From assembly GCA_012934845.2 (NCBI GenBank), contig WNNJ02001187.1, positions 310,001 through 374,000 of the forward strand: DNA of 64,000 bases, given 5' to 3'. Both the position numbers and the translations under genes were made by a program. Under the pieces are notes generated by a model. That model ran no database searches, was not told the origin of the DNA, and was given only the letters and a program-made list of their open reading frames with translations. Numbering within the stretch: the first letter of the stretch is position 1; each line of letters begins with the position of its first letter. Shown in pieces: positions 54,227-64,000 of the stretch. This DNA comes from Pomphorhynchus laevis. Its lineage: Eukaryota > Acanthocephala > Palaeacanthocephala > Echinorhynchida > Pomphorhynchidae.

Positions 54227-55602
54227 TTATTAACAAATTTAATATATTAATTATTTTTTATAAATTCAATTTGTGTTTTTTTATTTAACAACACAATTAT
54301 ATTTAATTGATATTAATATTAAATATGAAAATATAAAATAAAAAATATGAAAATATACATGAAAAAAATGCATATGCAAATTGTTATTTATAAAATATGT
54401 TTATACATATCCGATTTCTAGATTAAAAATAATCTATTAAAATCTCGTAAAATATGTTTATATATTTTAAGTAATACTACACTTTCAATTATAACCGAAA
54501 CAAGTACAATTATAAATTCTAAAGGTTGAGATTCTTTCTGAATTTAAAATCAATTTGATTACAATATCTTAAAATTTGGAATTATTTAATAATAAAATAA
54601 TTGTCGTTTGTTTATCATGTTACTACTGATTTTACAAACATGAACTGTCTTCCAAAGATATCAACCAGGATTAACACCACAATTTAACATATTACAAACA
54701 TTTTTGCATATATATATACGGGCGAAGTAAACAAAGTCGCATATTTTATTGAATTTACGAGCAATTCGGCATTTATCATCAGAATATATGTTTAGCAATT
54801 CGGCATTTATCATCAGAATATATGTTTAAATCGAATAAAAATTGAAATATTCGATTGAGACGATTTGTATTCTAACGATGAAAATGGTAGCGTCTCAAGA
54901 GATTCCATGAATGATTTCTCATTATGTGCTTTGTAGCTATTTAGCTTACATGGAGAAATGCACTAGAAAAATATTGTACTCTTCACATTATTCCAAATAT
55001 TAAATACTGTTTATTTTATTTATATTATATACTCATGTCTATATAATGTATATATAAACATAATGATCTCAACATTATGTGTTTGTTGAAAATTTCTTTG
55101 TAAAATAAACACAATTGTTTTTTAAGTTTCATAATTAATAATATTATATTCATAACTGTATAAGATACTTCCTACTTTTATTTCTTGTTTATTCTACATT
55201 ATTATCCCAATTTTTTTACAAAACTACTTATAGATAATTTTTAGATAACAAAAATATTTTTTATAGATAATAATATTATTTTTAAAGACAAGATTCTTTT
55301 GAACATTTAAATACAATTTTTCTGCTAGTCAGAGTCTTTGCCTTATGTCGAAGATAATAATATTACAGATTATTTATAGATAATAATTATTATTTATAGA
55401 TTATTTATAGAACTCATTAGTTGGATCTTCAGAAAAACACTTAAAAGTTTTTCTGAAGAGGACAATCGAATTGGCAAAAATTCAAAAATAAAATTATTTC
55501 TTTTATTTTCCCCGGAGAAAGAACCAAGCAATTATTACATTCTCTCCAAACGCAATTTTAAAATATTTTTAGAACTATTTATAGATATTTAATATTACTT
55601 TT

Positions 55603-55754
55603 AGCAGAAAAATCGAGAAGAGTTTAATATTTATTATGCTTTCATATTTATAACCACTATTGCGGTCATCATAAGGAAAACAATGTTTTCCTTATGATGA
55701 TCGGGAATCTTATCATTGGAATCTTAATATTGAAATCTTCTCGATTTTTCTGCT
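55603..55754. repeat. Compound foldback in the eve intron
   Basis: Outer arms AGCAGAAAAATCGAGAAG (55603-55620) and complement (55737-55754); inner arms CATCATAAGGAAAACA (55667-55682) and complement (55684-55699). Not seen elsewhere in the window. Confidence 0.8.
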
Positions 55755-56256
55755 AATTTACAATAGAGTCTGCTTATAAAATATTACTTTATTCATATCT
55801 AACTTTGTGCAATGACTTTTTACTTTATAAAAAATCATAAATATTAAGTCTTAAATACGAAACAGAAATTTGATGTTTTATTACATGCGCATCATAAGTA
55901 AATTATTATATTTAAATTAATTATTTCATAAATAATAATTACATTATTATTTTATCAAAAATTACATTAATTATTGTTTAATAATTAATTGATTGCATTT
56001 AATAATTATATTCATAACTTGAACTATTAAGTTCATTTCAATGATTACTTTAATAATCATTTTAATAATTTTAAAATGTTAATTTATTCTTAATTATTTT
56101 ATCATACAAATACAATTATTTAAATAAATTAATTAAATTTTTTAAATAATAAAAAATTAATATTAAATTTTTAAATTCAATGAAATTAAATTTTTTAAAT
56201 TATAAGAAGTATTTTATTACTTTAATTACGCAAATCAACTCAATATCAACTTGTAC

Positions 56257-56519
56257 CTTAATTGTGCTTTCTGGTAGATTTAGCTCTGCAGCTAATTCGC
56301 AGCGCTTCGGACGCGATAGATAATTCTCACGAACAAATTCTTTTTCAAGTTTAGCCAGCTGATCACGAGTAAAAGCTGTTCTGTATCGTCGATTGCTGCT
56401 TTCATCATTACATTTTGTTAAAAATGAATGATCGCCGTTGCTTTCAGAACTGAGTGGGTATGATCTGTTTGATCGCAATTCACTAGTGCAATATTTACTC
56501 GATAATTTGACTTGGGTAC
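56257..56519 (-). CDS. eve: Even-skipped/Evx homeobox gene, upstream exon
   Basis: Reads [20 protein letters not shown] then a Ser/Asn-rich lead and [45 protein letters not shown]: homeodomain residues 2-46. The splice donor follows Lys46 (AAG at 56257-56259, then GTACAAG). An intron between homeodomain residues 46 and 47 is known in Evx/eve genes of several phyla. The acceptor AG at 56520-56521 (TTTATTGTAG) gives the exon start; no ATG lies in it, so at least one more 5' exon exists, beyond the Naiad copy at 56.6-59.8 kb or outside the window. [15 protein letters not shown] separates this class from other ANTP-type homeodomains. Confidence 0.92.
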
Positions 56520-56955
56520 CTACAATAAATGTATTATGTAAACTTTAAAAGCTAGTATTTAAACTTTTTAAAATATAAGGCAAAATGAGAGTATTTATAT
56601 TAAATCAGCTAAATGAGTCTACGTATTTAATATAATTGTAAAATAAACAAAACATAATAATGCTAAATCAAAATTTAATAATTAAATAATAAAATTAATA
56701 ATCGTTTTTAGATTTTCTATAATTTAAATCAAGTTAAAATAAAAAATGAAATTTAAAATAAACGTCATTTTTATGAATTGACTAATAAAAGACGTTGTAT
56801 CAGAATAAGAATTAGAGGTCATCAGGAGGAACTGCTATGCTATCAGGTTTCGGCCCCTAACTCCTCTACCCAAAATAGCAGCGGGGCCAAATACATGCTA
56901 ATGATGTATTTCCTCTGAAATAAATATCTAGTATATTATTCTAATACAAAGTATA

Positions 56956-57213
56956 TTATTTATTATCCATCCATAAAAATTTGCCACTTAAGAGTTTAAA
57001 TTTATTCTTTATATTATTGTGTTGATTTATATATTTTACTATTTTTTGCTTGATGTTATTTTTATAGTAACCTAGTTTAAAATATGTATCTATTAAATTA
57101 TTTAAATGATTTTGAAGAAAGCCAATATCATTACATATTGTTGCAATTCTTAAAATTTCATTATTTAATGTATTATATTTTATATCATATGATATACATG
57201 AATGTTCATGCAA
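56956..57213 (-). pseudogene. Naiad RT C terminus
   Basis: 85 codons: HEHSCISYDIKYNTLNNEIL, RIATICNDIGFLQNHLNNLI, DTYFKLGYYKNNIKQKIVKY and the end KFLWMDNK followed by stop. This is the normal C terminus of the family. Confidence 0.8.
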
Positions 57214-57561
57214 AAATATATTTATTGTAAATTTAAATATTTCTTCTTTACGATATAAATTAATAGTAGTTTTAGTTCATGTTAATTTAATGTTCATATC
57301 AAGAAATATACCATGTTTATCATTAATATTGGTTTTATTAAGAATAAGGCTTTCTGGATAAATGGGCTCACTAATTGAATGAAAATTATTAGAATTAAAT
57401 ACACATATATCATCAATGTGTCGAAACATATTTCATATATTTATATTGTTTAGATTTAGTTTTTAAACAGTTATGAACAAATTCATATTCTGTAAAGCTT
57501 AAAAACAAGTCAGCTATAATTGGTCTACTATTACCACCCATTAGAACACCTTAAACTTGTT

Positions 57562-57567
<6 letters not shown>

Positions 57568-57616
<49 letters not shown>
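57568..57616. repeat. (AT)n tract inside the Naiad RT
   Basis: About 24 AT units replace the short ATATAGATG found at this position in the copies at 8.2, 14.06 and 21.8 kb. So it grew from the coding sequence (RT, just before motif 4) after insertion. Confidence 0.85.
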
Positions 57617-57620
<4 letters not shown>

Positions 57621-57882
57621 ACTTTTAAATAATTTTGATTTATTAAAATATTTAAGGATTCTATTAATTAAATATTATCCTTATATTTATATTTACTTGA
57701 TGGTTTAATTTTTGTTAGATAGGCGTTATAATTATTATAACATATATATGTATATCGTTTTCCAAATATAAGATTAATTAATTTTACTAACGCATCTTTA
57801 ATATCTACTAAATCTAGATTTGTATAAAGCGTACTAAAATCGTATGTATTTATATTTTGAAAATTTATTCCTTTTGTCTGTT

Positions 57883-58343
57883 CTAAAATTCTTTTGTAGA
57901 ATTAATACTGAAATAGTGTTTTATACCAGTATTAATTTCGATTACCTTGCAATATTTTTTAAAATGTGCTTTAATTACTTTAAGTATTTTATTCATATAG
58001 ACAGAAAGTGGTTTTAATGTACATTTAAACGCACTACATATGAACCTAGGTTTTATTGGATTTTTATGTAATTTGGATTCCAATATAATATAGGTATAGT
58101 TTTATTATCTAATTCAACCTTTATACCCTTTTTATCCATTATAGAGCAGTGACTTGTTATAATTGTTTCTAAACTCAACTCACTACGTTCATATGTTGGA
58201 TTTACATTTAAATCATTAGAATTAACCTCTTTCATTAGTATATCATAATAAAGCTTTTTGCATATGAAGACAAAGTTATTACTAGCTTTATCAATAGTTG
58301 TTATCATATAGTTATCTATTAATTTAGTAGGTTCTTTATACAT
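57883..58343 (-). pseudogene. Naiad RT fingers
   Basis: Two overlapping frames. YKEPTKLIDNYMITTIDKAS then FVFICKKLYYDILMKEVNSN (58343-58053), and LHKNPIKPRFICSAFKCTLK then PLSVYMNKILKVIKAHFKKY to the NTGIKHYFSINSTKEF block (58083-57883). One frame change between them, at WNPKLHK. Between fingers and palm the region is long, in line with the insertion-in-fingers domain known in this clade. Confidence 0.8.
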
Positions 58344-58537
58344 ATCTTTATTAATTTTATCTTTCCTTTTGTAATTGTTTGTTATTTTAATTTTTTTTTA
58401 ATTTTTTAAAATATATAATCTTTCCAAATGTTTATCTTAGATATATTCGAGCTTTCACTATTAATCAGCTTACTAAAGTAATCATTTAAGTTATTATATA
58501 ACGAACTGTAAATTTTATTTTTTGTCGTTATTGTTAT

Positions 58538-59149
58538 TTAGCTATATTTATACCCTTTCGATAGCAGCTTTCTTAATTCACAATTTTCAATTAATTCTAG
58601 ATTATGGGTACATATATGTTCATTTATTTTATCAAAACTAAGACTTTTACAATTGCATTCTGTTTCCATTATGTTTCTAATATTATCGTTACATATTGAT
58701 TTTAATTCTTTATTATAATTACAAATTTTTCGTCCTAATGGTGGTAGGAGTTTATACCTTATTTTAGGAATATATTTACTTAAATATGACCCTATTATTT
58801 CTTTACTTTTAGAATTATTTAAAAGTCCGGCTATATTTATGTTATCTATACATTTATTAATGAAGTTTATGGTTAATGTATATTTTCTATTGTTATTATT
58901 AACATTTATTGTACGATTATAGTATTTTGTATTACAATAACTGTCTATTATACAACTTAGCCTATCATAGTCGTAAATTAATTTTTGATTTATTGAACAT
59001 ATGATATCTTTAGAAAAACTTCTTATATTTACATGAAGATCTTTTACCTTATTATCACTTAAAAGTTGTTTTAATATTTCTAATTGTTCATTTATATACA
59101 TATCTTTTTTAATATTTTTAACTATTTTTCCTATTCCTTTTATCACCAT
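58538..59149 (-). pseudogene. Naiad linker with CxC motif
   Basis: 203 codons, open throughout. Residues 1-100 are Lys/Asn-rich and helical (INEQLEILKQLLSDNKVKDL, KDIICSINQKLIYDYDRLSC); YIPKIRYKLLPPLGRKICNY follows, and METECNCKSLSF has the CxC at residues 165-167. This is the short domain that joins N-terminal GIY-YIG to RT in Naiad and Chlamys PLEs. In intact relatives it is part of one continuous protein. Confidence 0.85.
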
Positions 59150-59455
59150 GACTTCTTGGTTTGCGTTTATCCGGATTATTATTATATAGTTGTTTATTAT
59201 GTATTATACTACTTCTGCCAATTCCTTGTACCACGTCATTCAATCCTAATGTGTACATGGAATTAAGCGTTTTAATCCAAAAATCTTCTTTTTCTAATAG
59301 TTTTTGATTTAATATTGAAATGTTTTCTTAGATAATATGTTCTAAAATAAATAATTTACAGTTTTTAATATCATGTCCTATTAATCTCATATGTTTATGA
59401 AATATAGTTTGACTATTATGCTGTATTCATGTTGCCTAGACCTAGTTTTTAACAT

Positions 59456-59695
59456 TTAATATGTTTTTCCTATATATTGCAATCCACATGTACATTGTAT
59501 AAGATACACTACACCTGCGGTATTGCAGTTACAATTATTATTAATATTTAATGAAAAACATTTGTTTGTCGTATTACTTACAATACAATTATTATTTATA
59601 ACATCACAAACTATACAATTTTTTCTGTTACATTTAAAAGATCTAAAATTGAAATCATTAGTACTTACGTATTTTTCCAATATGGTTGAGTACAT
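59456..59695 (-). pseudogene. Naiad GIY-YIG endonuclease, N-terminal
   Basis: 79 codons. Cys residues at 22, 27, 30, 37, 46, 55 and 57; GVVYLIQCTCGLQYIGKTY at 61-79 has GIY-YIG as VVY…YIG. After a frame change the Arg/His part (RSRQHE; HKHMRLIGHDIKNCKLFILE) runs on to about 59330. It is upstream of the RT on the same strand, so the domain order is permuted against canonical PLEs. Confidence 0.85.
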
Positions 59696-59934
59696 GTAAC
59701 TTTTAAGTCATAATTTTTAACGTTGCTTTTTCGGTGTCGCCACCTAGTTTAGTTGACTCAGACTAAACTTACAACGGGCCATCCAGCAGCATCTGACAGG
59801 GGGCTGCCCCTGTCATATGAATATTATTTATTTTTTCAAGAATATTATATATTTTATTATTTCAAGAATATTTATTTATTTATTATTTATTATTTTCAAG
59901 AATATTATTTATTTATTTTATCGATTTTTGAGAA

Positions 59935-60465
59935 GAATTTAATTTTCTCGAATCGAATTTATCTTATCCATTTTATCTAATCGATTTTATCTAATCGATT
60001 TTATCTAATCGATTTTATCTAATCGATTTTATCTAATCAATGTTATCTAATCTATTTTATCTGATCGATTTTATCTAATCGATTTTATCTAACCGATTTT
60101 ATCTAATCGATTTTATCTAATCGATTTTATCTAATCGATTTTATCTAATCGATTTTATCTAATCGATTTTATCGAATCGATTTTATCTAATCAATTTTAT
60201 CTAATTTATTTACTCCAATCGATTTTATCTAATTTATTCAATCTAATTTATTGAATCTAATCTATTTAATCTAATCTATATTATCTAATAGATATTATCT
60301 AATCTATTTGATCTGACCTATTTTACCTAACTCATTTTATCCTATATTTTTTTATCTTATCTATTATATTTAATTTATTATATCTAATCGATTTTATCAA
60401 ATCTTTTATATCTAATCGATTTTATTTTAACTATTTAATCTAATATATTTTAACTAATCGATTAA
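59935..60465. repeat. 14-bp minisatellite (TTTTATCTAATCGA)n
   Basis: Some 15 nearly perfect units (59975-60200) grade into diverged ATCTAATYTATT units up to about 60465. It begins about 120 bp beyond the 5' end of the Naiad copy; between them lies a second short repeat, TCAAGAATATTATTTATT. Confidence 0.9.
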
Positions 60466-60479
60466 AACATATATATACT

Positions 60480-60600
60480 GTTCAAAGGAGAAATAGAACG
60501 ACCAGGAAAGAAAAAATTGATTTTTATAAGACGCTTCGGCCGAAGCCTTCTTCAATTGTAAGAACTTAGTATAATCAAGACAAATTTAAATATATAAATT
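60480..60600 (-). mobile_element. PLE-like end remnant
   Basis: The minus strand reads TTGAAGA (60555-60549), A, GGC/GCC stem with TTCG loop, GAAGCGTCTTATAAA. Same order of boxes as the other PLE ends. No coding part nearby. Confidence 0.55.
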
Positions 60601-60646
60601 TATATATAATTTATATACTAATAAATTTAGTATATAATAAATATAA

Positions 60647-61335
60647 ATCAGATGAATTAAGTGAGTTTACATATTCTAGACTATGTAAATTAAAATAAAG
60701 ATAAGTGATTATAAATAATAAATAATTATATAAGAGTTAATACAAAAGATATTTACATAAAGTTCAACTTTTATTTTATTATAAAATTCAATTTTTATAA
60801 ATTGACTTATTACTAATTTACAATGTATCCGAATTAGAAATAGAGATCATCGGGATAAACTGCTATGTTATCAGGTTTAAGCCTCTGGTCTTCTACCCAA
60901 CATAGCAGTGGAGACAAATGCATGCTAATGACATATAACATTAATATTAGATAGATATTATTTATTATAATCAGATCAGTTAACTGTGCTTATGATATTT
61001 AAATGATATACAGATAAAAATATAGATAAATAATAAATAATTCTATAACATTTTATAAATTGTAAATATTTGATTTTGATGATCCTTTTTTCTTTATTGA
61101 ATTTTGGAAGAAGGATCAAAAAAAGTAAATTTTATATTTTAATATTTCGCAATATTCTGTTAGCAACATAGAAAAAATATTTATGGTATTTTTACTGCTG
61201 ATTTTTTACTGTATCTACATATTAGATAAAGATAATATCTTTATTAAAAAAGATAAATAATTATAAATAATAAATAATATACAAGATTTTGTGCAATTTA
61301 TATTTATATCAAGTTAAAATTTAAAATCGAAATTT
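60647..61335 (-). mobile_element. Old Naiad tails
   Basis: Terminal motifs at 60647-60680 and 60970-61000 (minus sense). The first has tail and a pseudoknot block (60860-60915) with CTGCTATG/CATAGCAG kept. Sequence 61030-61335 is AT-rich with hairpin remnants (AAATTTTATATTTTAATATT). Confidence 0.65.
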
Positions 61336-61340
61336 AAAAT

Positions 61341-61560
61341 AAATAATTATTAGAGCTGGATCAAAGAAAATAAGAAATTATTTTTGATATTTCGCTAACT
61401 TTTATTAGCATTTTTAGAAAATTACATCTTCAATAATTTTCTAAAGACGCAAGCAGTAGTTAGCGAAATATAAAAAATAATTTCTTCTTTTCTTTAATCC
61501 AGCTCCAATAATTATTTATCAATAATGGATCAGTATCAACTATTTAAAATTTAAAATAAA
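61341..61560. repeat. Foldback hairpin family 1, copy e
   Basis: ATTATTAGAGCTGGATCAAA … TTCGCTAACTTTTATTAGC and the complement, then CCAGCTCCAATAATTATTTA and the shared flank ATCAATAATGGATCAGTATC. The unit is reversed relative to copies a-c. Confidence 0.8.
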
Positions 61561-61867
61561 AGTCAATTGTTTTTGAATTGACTAATAAATAGCAGACGAT
61601 GTATCCAAATTAGGAATAGAGGTCATCTCGATAAACTGCTATGTTATTAATTTTCGGTATAATATGCTTCCATAAAATTCTTTTCGCTTGATAATTTAAA
61701 AAATTTTTTAATAATAGTTTGTTTATTTGTATATTGTAAATTAAATATTTTAACAATATTTCGTTGATGTATAATTCTACATTATAAAAAAGTAAAATTC
61801 ATAAAACTTGCTTGATAATTAGCAGAAAAATAATAAATACTAAATCCACAATCTTCTTCCATATTGT

Positions 61868-62094
61868 ATATATTATTATAGGAACGAAGAAGAAAAAATA
61901 TTTTTTATCTGATTAAAATTCTATATTTCGATAGCTCCTGCTATCATCATCAGGATTACAAAATCATTTTTTTAATCATTTTTGCGTGAAACATTTTTTT
62001 GTAATCCTGATGATGATAGCAGGAGCTATCGAAATATAGAATTTTAATCAAATAAAGAATATTTTTTCTTCTTCGTTCCTATAATAATATATAG
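61868..62094. repeat. Foldback hairpin family 2, intact
   Basis: Arms of about 100 bp around about 25 bp. The right arm carries CTGATGA (62007-62013), T, GATAGC/GCTATC stem with AGGA loop, GAAA (62031-62034); the left arm is its mirror. Ends ATATTATTATAGGAACGAAG. Confidence 0.88.
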
Positions 62095-62340
62095 AAAAAT
62101 AATAATGTCGTATCAATAATGCATATTTTCACTATTTCTGCAGAGGTAATATAATTGAGAAAACCAAGTCCTTTGGCCAATAATAACTTGTCAGTAGAAT
62201 AAATCAGCTCAGATGACTGAGCTTATCTATTTCATAATATTTTGATTCATTTTGTATCTTGATATATCACGGCTCGTGCAATTACCTTATTCATCTGGAT
62301 CGTGATTAATTTAATAAAATTTTGATTTAAGTAAATGGTT

Positions 62341-62760
62341 TAACCCATAATCTTCTGTTATCATCATCAGGATTACAAAACATTGTAAAATGTTTTGTAA
62401 TCCTGATTTGTGAAACATTTCACTGTAATCTTTATTACAATAAAATGTTTCACTAAACATTTAATAAAATGCTTAGTGAACATTAAACATTTAATAAACA
62501 ATAAACATTGTTTATTGATAATAAACATTTTATTAATAATAAACAAAAAAACATTTTTTTAAACATTAAACATTCACTAAACATTTAATAAACACACACT
62601 AAACATTTAATAAACATTTACTAAACATACACTAAACATTCACTAAACATTTAATAAAAATAAAATGTGAAACATTTTTTTGTAATCCTGATGATGATAG
62701 CAGGAGCTATCGAAATATAGAATTTTTATCAAATAAAGAATATTTTCTTCTTCGTTACTG
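62341..62760. repeat. Foldback hairpin family 2, expanded centre
   Basis: The left arm is cut to 62350-62387, the right arm 62668-62760 is intact (CTGATGA at 62688). Between them is an array of AAACATTTAATAAACATTCACT-like units (62440-62660, written here in pieces AAACATTTAATAAA and CATTCACTAAAC). Confidence 0.75.
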
Positions 62761-63185
62761 TACTAACTATTTATTTCATTATGTTGATTTGTCGTACTTA
62801 ATAATAAATTCAAAATCTGAACTAAAAAATTATTTTATCTTTCATTATTATACAAAACAATAGAATTCCACAGCATTTGAAATTCAAAATATAAATTCAA
62901 AATATTTAAATTTGACAAAACTCAAAATGCAATACATTTGTCATAAATTTGAAAGTTTTTCATCGAAAATACGCTTGATAAACATTTGTTTTTATAATTC
63001 TTTAATGGAAGAAGATTATGGGTTTAGTATTTATTATAAAAAATTGAAATTTAAAATAAAAGTCAATTTTTATGAATTAACTAATAAATAACAGAGTATT
63101 TATCAGAATAAGGATTATATGTCATCAGGAAAAACAGGAATGATATCAGATTTCCACCGTTATTCCTTGTTAGAGCAAGGTTAAA
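62761..63185. other. AT-rich spacer with a short Naiad tail piece
   Basis: 63040-63160 resembles the minus-sense tail (AATTTAAAATAAAAGTCAAT, GTCATCAGGAAAAACAGGAA). Otherwise nothing supported. Confidence 0.5.
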
Positions 63186-63189
63186 GTTA

Positions 63190-63840
63190 TCATTTGCGAT
63201 TGTCATTTCGGATTAATAAATAGTGTTTTATACCAGTATTAATTTCGATTACCTTGCAATATTTTTTAAAGTGTGCTTTAATTGCTTTAAGTATTTTATT
63301 CATATAAACAGAAAGTGGTTTTAATGTACATTTAAACGCACTACATATGAACCTAGGTTTTATTGGATTTTTATGTAATTTTGGATTCCAATATAATATA
63401 GGTATAGTTTTATTATCTAATTCAACCTTTATACCCTTTTTATCCATTATAGAACAGTGACTTGTAATAATTGTTTCAAAACTCAACTCACTACGTTTCA
63501 TATGTTGGATTTACATTTAAATCATTAGAATTAACCTCTTTCATTAGTATATCATAATAAAGCTTTTTGCATATGAAGACAAAGTTATTACTAGCTTTAT
63601 CAATAGTTGTTATTATATAGTTATCCTGTTAATTTAGTAAGTTCTTTATACATATCTTTATTAATTTTATCTTTCCTTTTATAATTGTTTGTTATTTTCA
63701 TTTTATTTTTAATTTTATCAAATATATAATCTTTCCAAATTTTTATCTTAGATATATTCGAGCTTTCGCTATTAATCAGCTTACTAAAGTAAAGCATTTA
63801 AGTTATTGTATAACGAATTGTAAAACTTGTTTTTATAGAA
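63190..63840 (-). mobile_element. Naiad RT fragment (fingers to CxC side)
   Basis: The frame at 63190-63501 reads SELSFETIITSHCSIMDKKG, IPILYWNPKLHKNPIKPRFI and NTGIKHYLLI; upstream (63500-63830) continues into the fingers block in other frames. Very close to 8.6-9.1 and 57.9-58.5 kb. A second minus-sense terminal motif at 63970-64000 starts another copy that runs out of the window. Confidence 0.8.
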
Positions 63841-64000
63841 CAATGACTTGTAATAATTGTTTCTAAACTTAAAAAGTTTAGAAAACAATTCATAAAACGT
63901 TCATATGTTGCATTTACATTTAAATCGTTTACATTTATTCCCGGTTTAATAAACCTAAATTTGTATAAAGATCAAACCAGCTAGTTGAGTCTACGTATTT

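Larger units (their letters stand above)
53856..56256 (-). other. Intron of the eve gene
   Basis: 2.4 kb, donor GTACAAGT at 56256 and acceptor GCGAATTAAG at 53856. Very AT-rich. It contains a family-1 foldback (54080-54226), a 12-bp hairpin at 55429-55461, and a compound foldback at 55603-55754. No alternative exon was seen. Confidence 0.85.
56602..59815 (-). mobile_element. Naiad PLE, most complete copy
   Basis: 3.2 kb from the 3' terminal motif (56602-56630) to the 5' leader. Order on minus: leader with an AGTTTAGT/ACTAAACT hairpin (59746-59769), GIY-YIG (59695-59350), linker with FWIKTLNSMYPLGLND (about 59260), CxC (58660), RT (58600-56960), pseudoknot block (56825-56890), AT-rich tail. 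It has an (AT)n expansion inside the RT and several frame changes. Inserted next to a 14-bp minisatellite. It lies upstream of the eve homeobox exon, likely in an intron. Confidence 0.9.

Noticed and set aside
59935-60465. 14-bp minisatellite as a telomere or centromere array
   Set aside because: Unit and size do not match known telomeres, and the array is short and grades into diverged AT-rich sequence.
1-64000. LTR retroelements, Polintons or other capsid-bearing elements
   Set aside because: No integrase, protease, capsid, packaging ATPase or envelope motif was found; the LTR-like repeats here belong to PLEs.

Overview
This is an AT-rich stretch of an animal genome, almost certainly an invertebrate. 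The evidence is an even-skipped/Evx-type homeobox gene split by a 2.4-kb intron, a few other intron-bounded exons, and very dense retroelement debris. The phylum cannot be fixed from the sequence alone. No rRNA, true tRNA, CRISPR, operon-like layout or capsid-bearing element was recognised.

The window is dominated by Penelope-like elements (PLEs). At least four lineages lie side by side. (1) A Naiad-type family, mostly on the minus strand, has the GIY-YIG endonuclease upstream of the reverse transcriptase (RT) and a CxC motif between them. Its most complete copy is 56.6-59.8 kb; long but broken copies lie at 7.7-12.4, 12.8-14.2, 20.6-22.2, 51.2-52.2 and 63.2-63.8 kb. About 25 short copies of its 3' tail are scattered throughout. 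(2) A canonical Penelope/Poseidon-like element (RT then C-terminal GIY-YIG) at 9.7-11.6 kb is nested inside a Naiad. (3) A second canonical element lies at 40.8-43.1 kb, followed by tandem pseudo-LTR units. (4) A third lies at 44-47.2 kb as a near-perfect 3.2-kb palindrome. A further PLE end, carrying a GIY-YIG domain between 260-bp inverted arms, lies at 0.2-1.0 kb.

Other repeats are two copies of one LINE (15.3-17.3 kb minus; 38.3-40.4 kb plus), a LINE 3' end (31 kb), fragments of another RT lineage (2.8, 19.9, 35-36.4 and 47.5 kb), foldback hairpin families, a tRNA-derived SINE-like family (5-6.2 and 24.2-25 kb), minisatellites and (AT)n tracts. A tandem 300-bp repeat at 14.2-15.2 kb carries what reads as an intact hammerhead ribozyme, as in retrozymes.

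Host-gene candidates are the eve homologue (53.3-56.5 kb, minus), an exon with the start of an OTU protease domain (7.0-7.5 kb, minus), a multi-pass exon laid out like the C-terminal half of a Patched-type RND protein (18.6-19.6 kb, plus), an unrecognised multi-pass exon (3.9-4.5 kb), two small cysteine-rich ORFs, and a decayed Hsp90 N-terminal pseudogene (37.2-37.4 kb). There is no sign that these act together.

The most noteworthy signals are structural RNAs. One is a hammerhead at 15.03-15.12 kb. Another is an H-type pseudoknot in the Naiad 3' tail. A third is a recurrent motif, a CTGANGA box plus one extra base, a short stem and GAAA, which sits at the ends of several otherwise unrelated elements.
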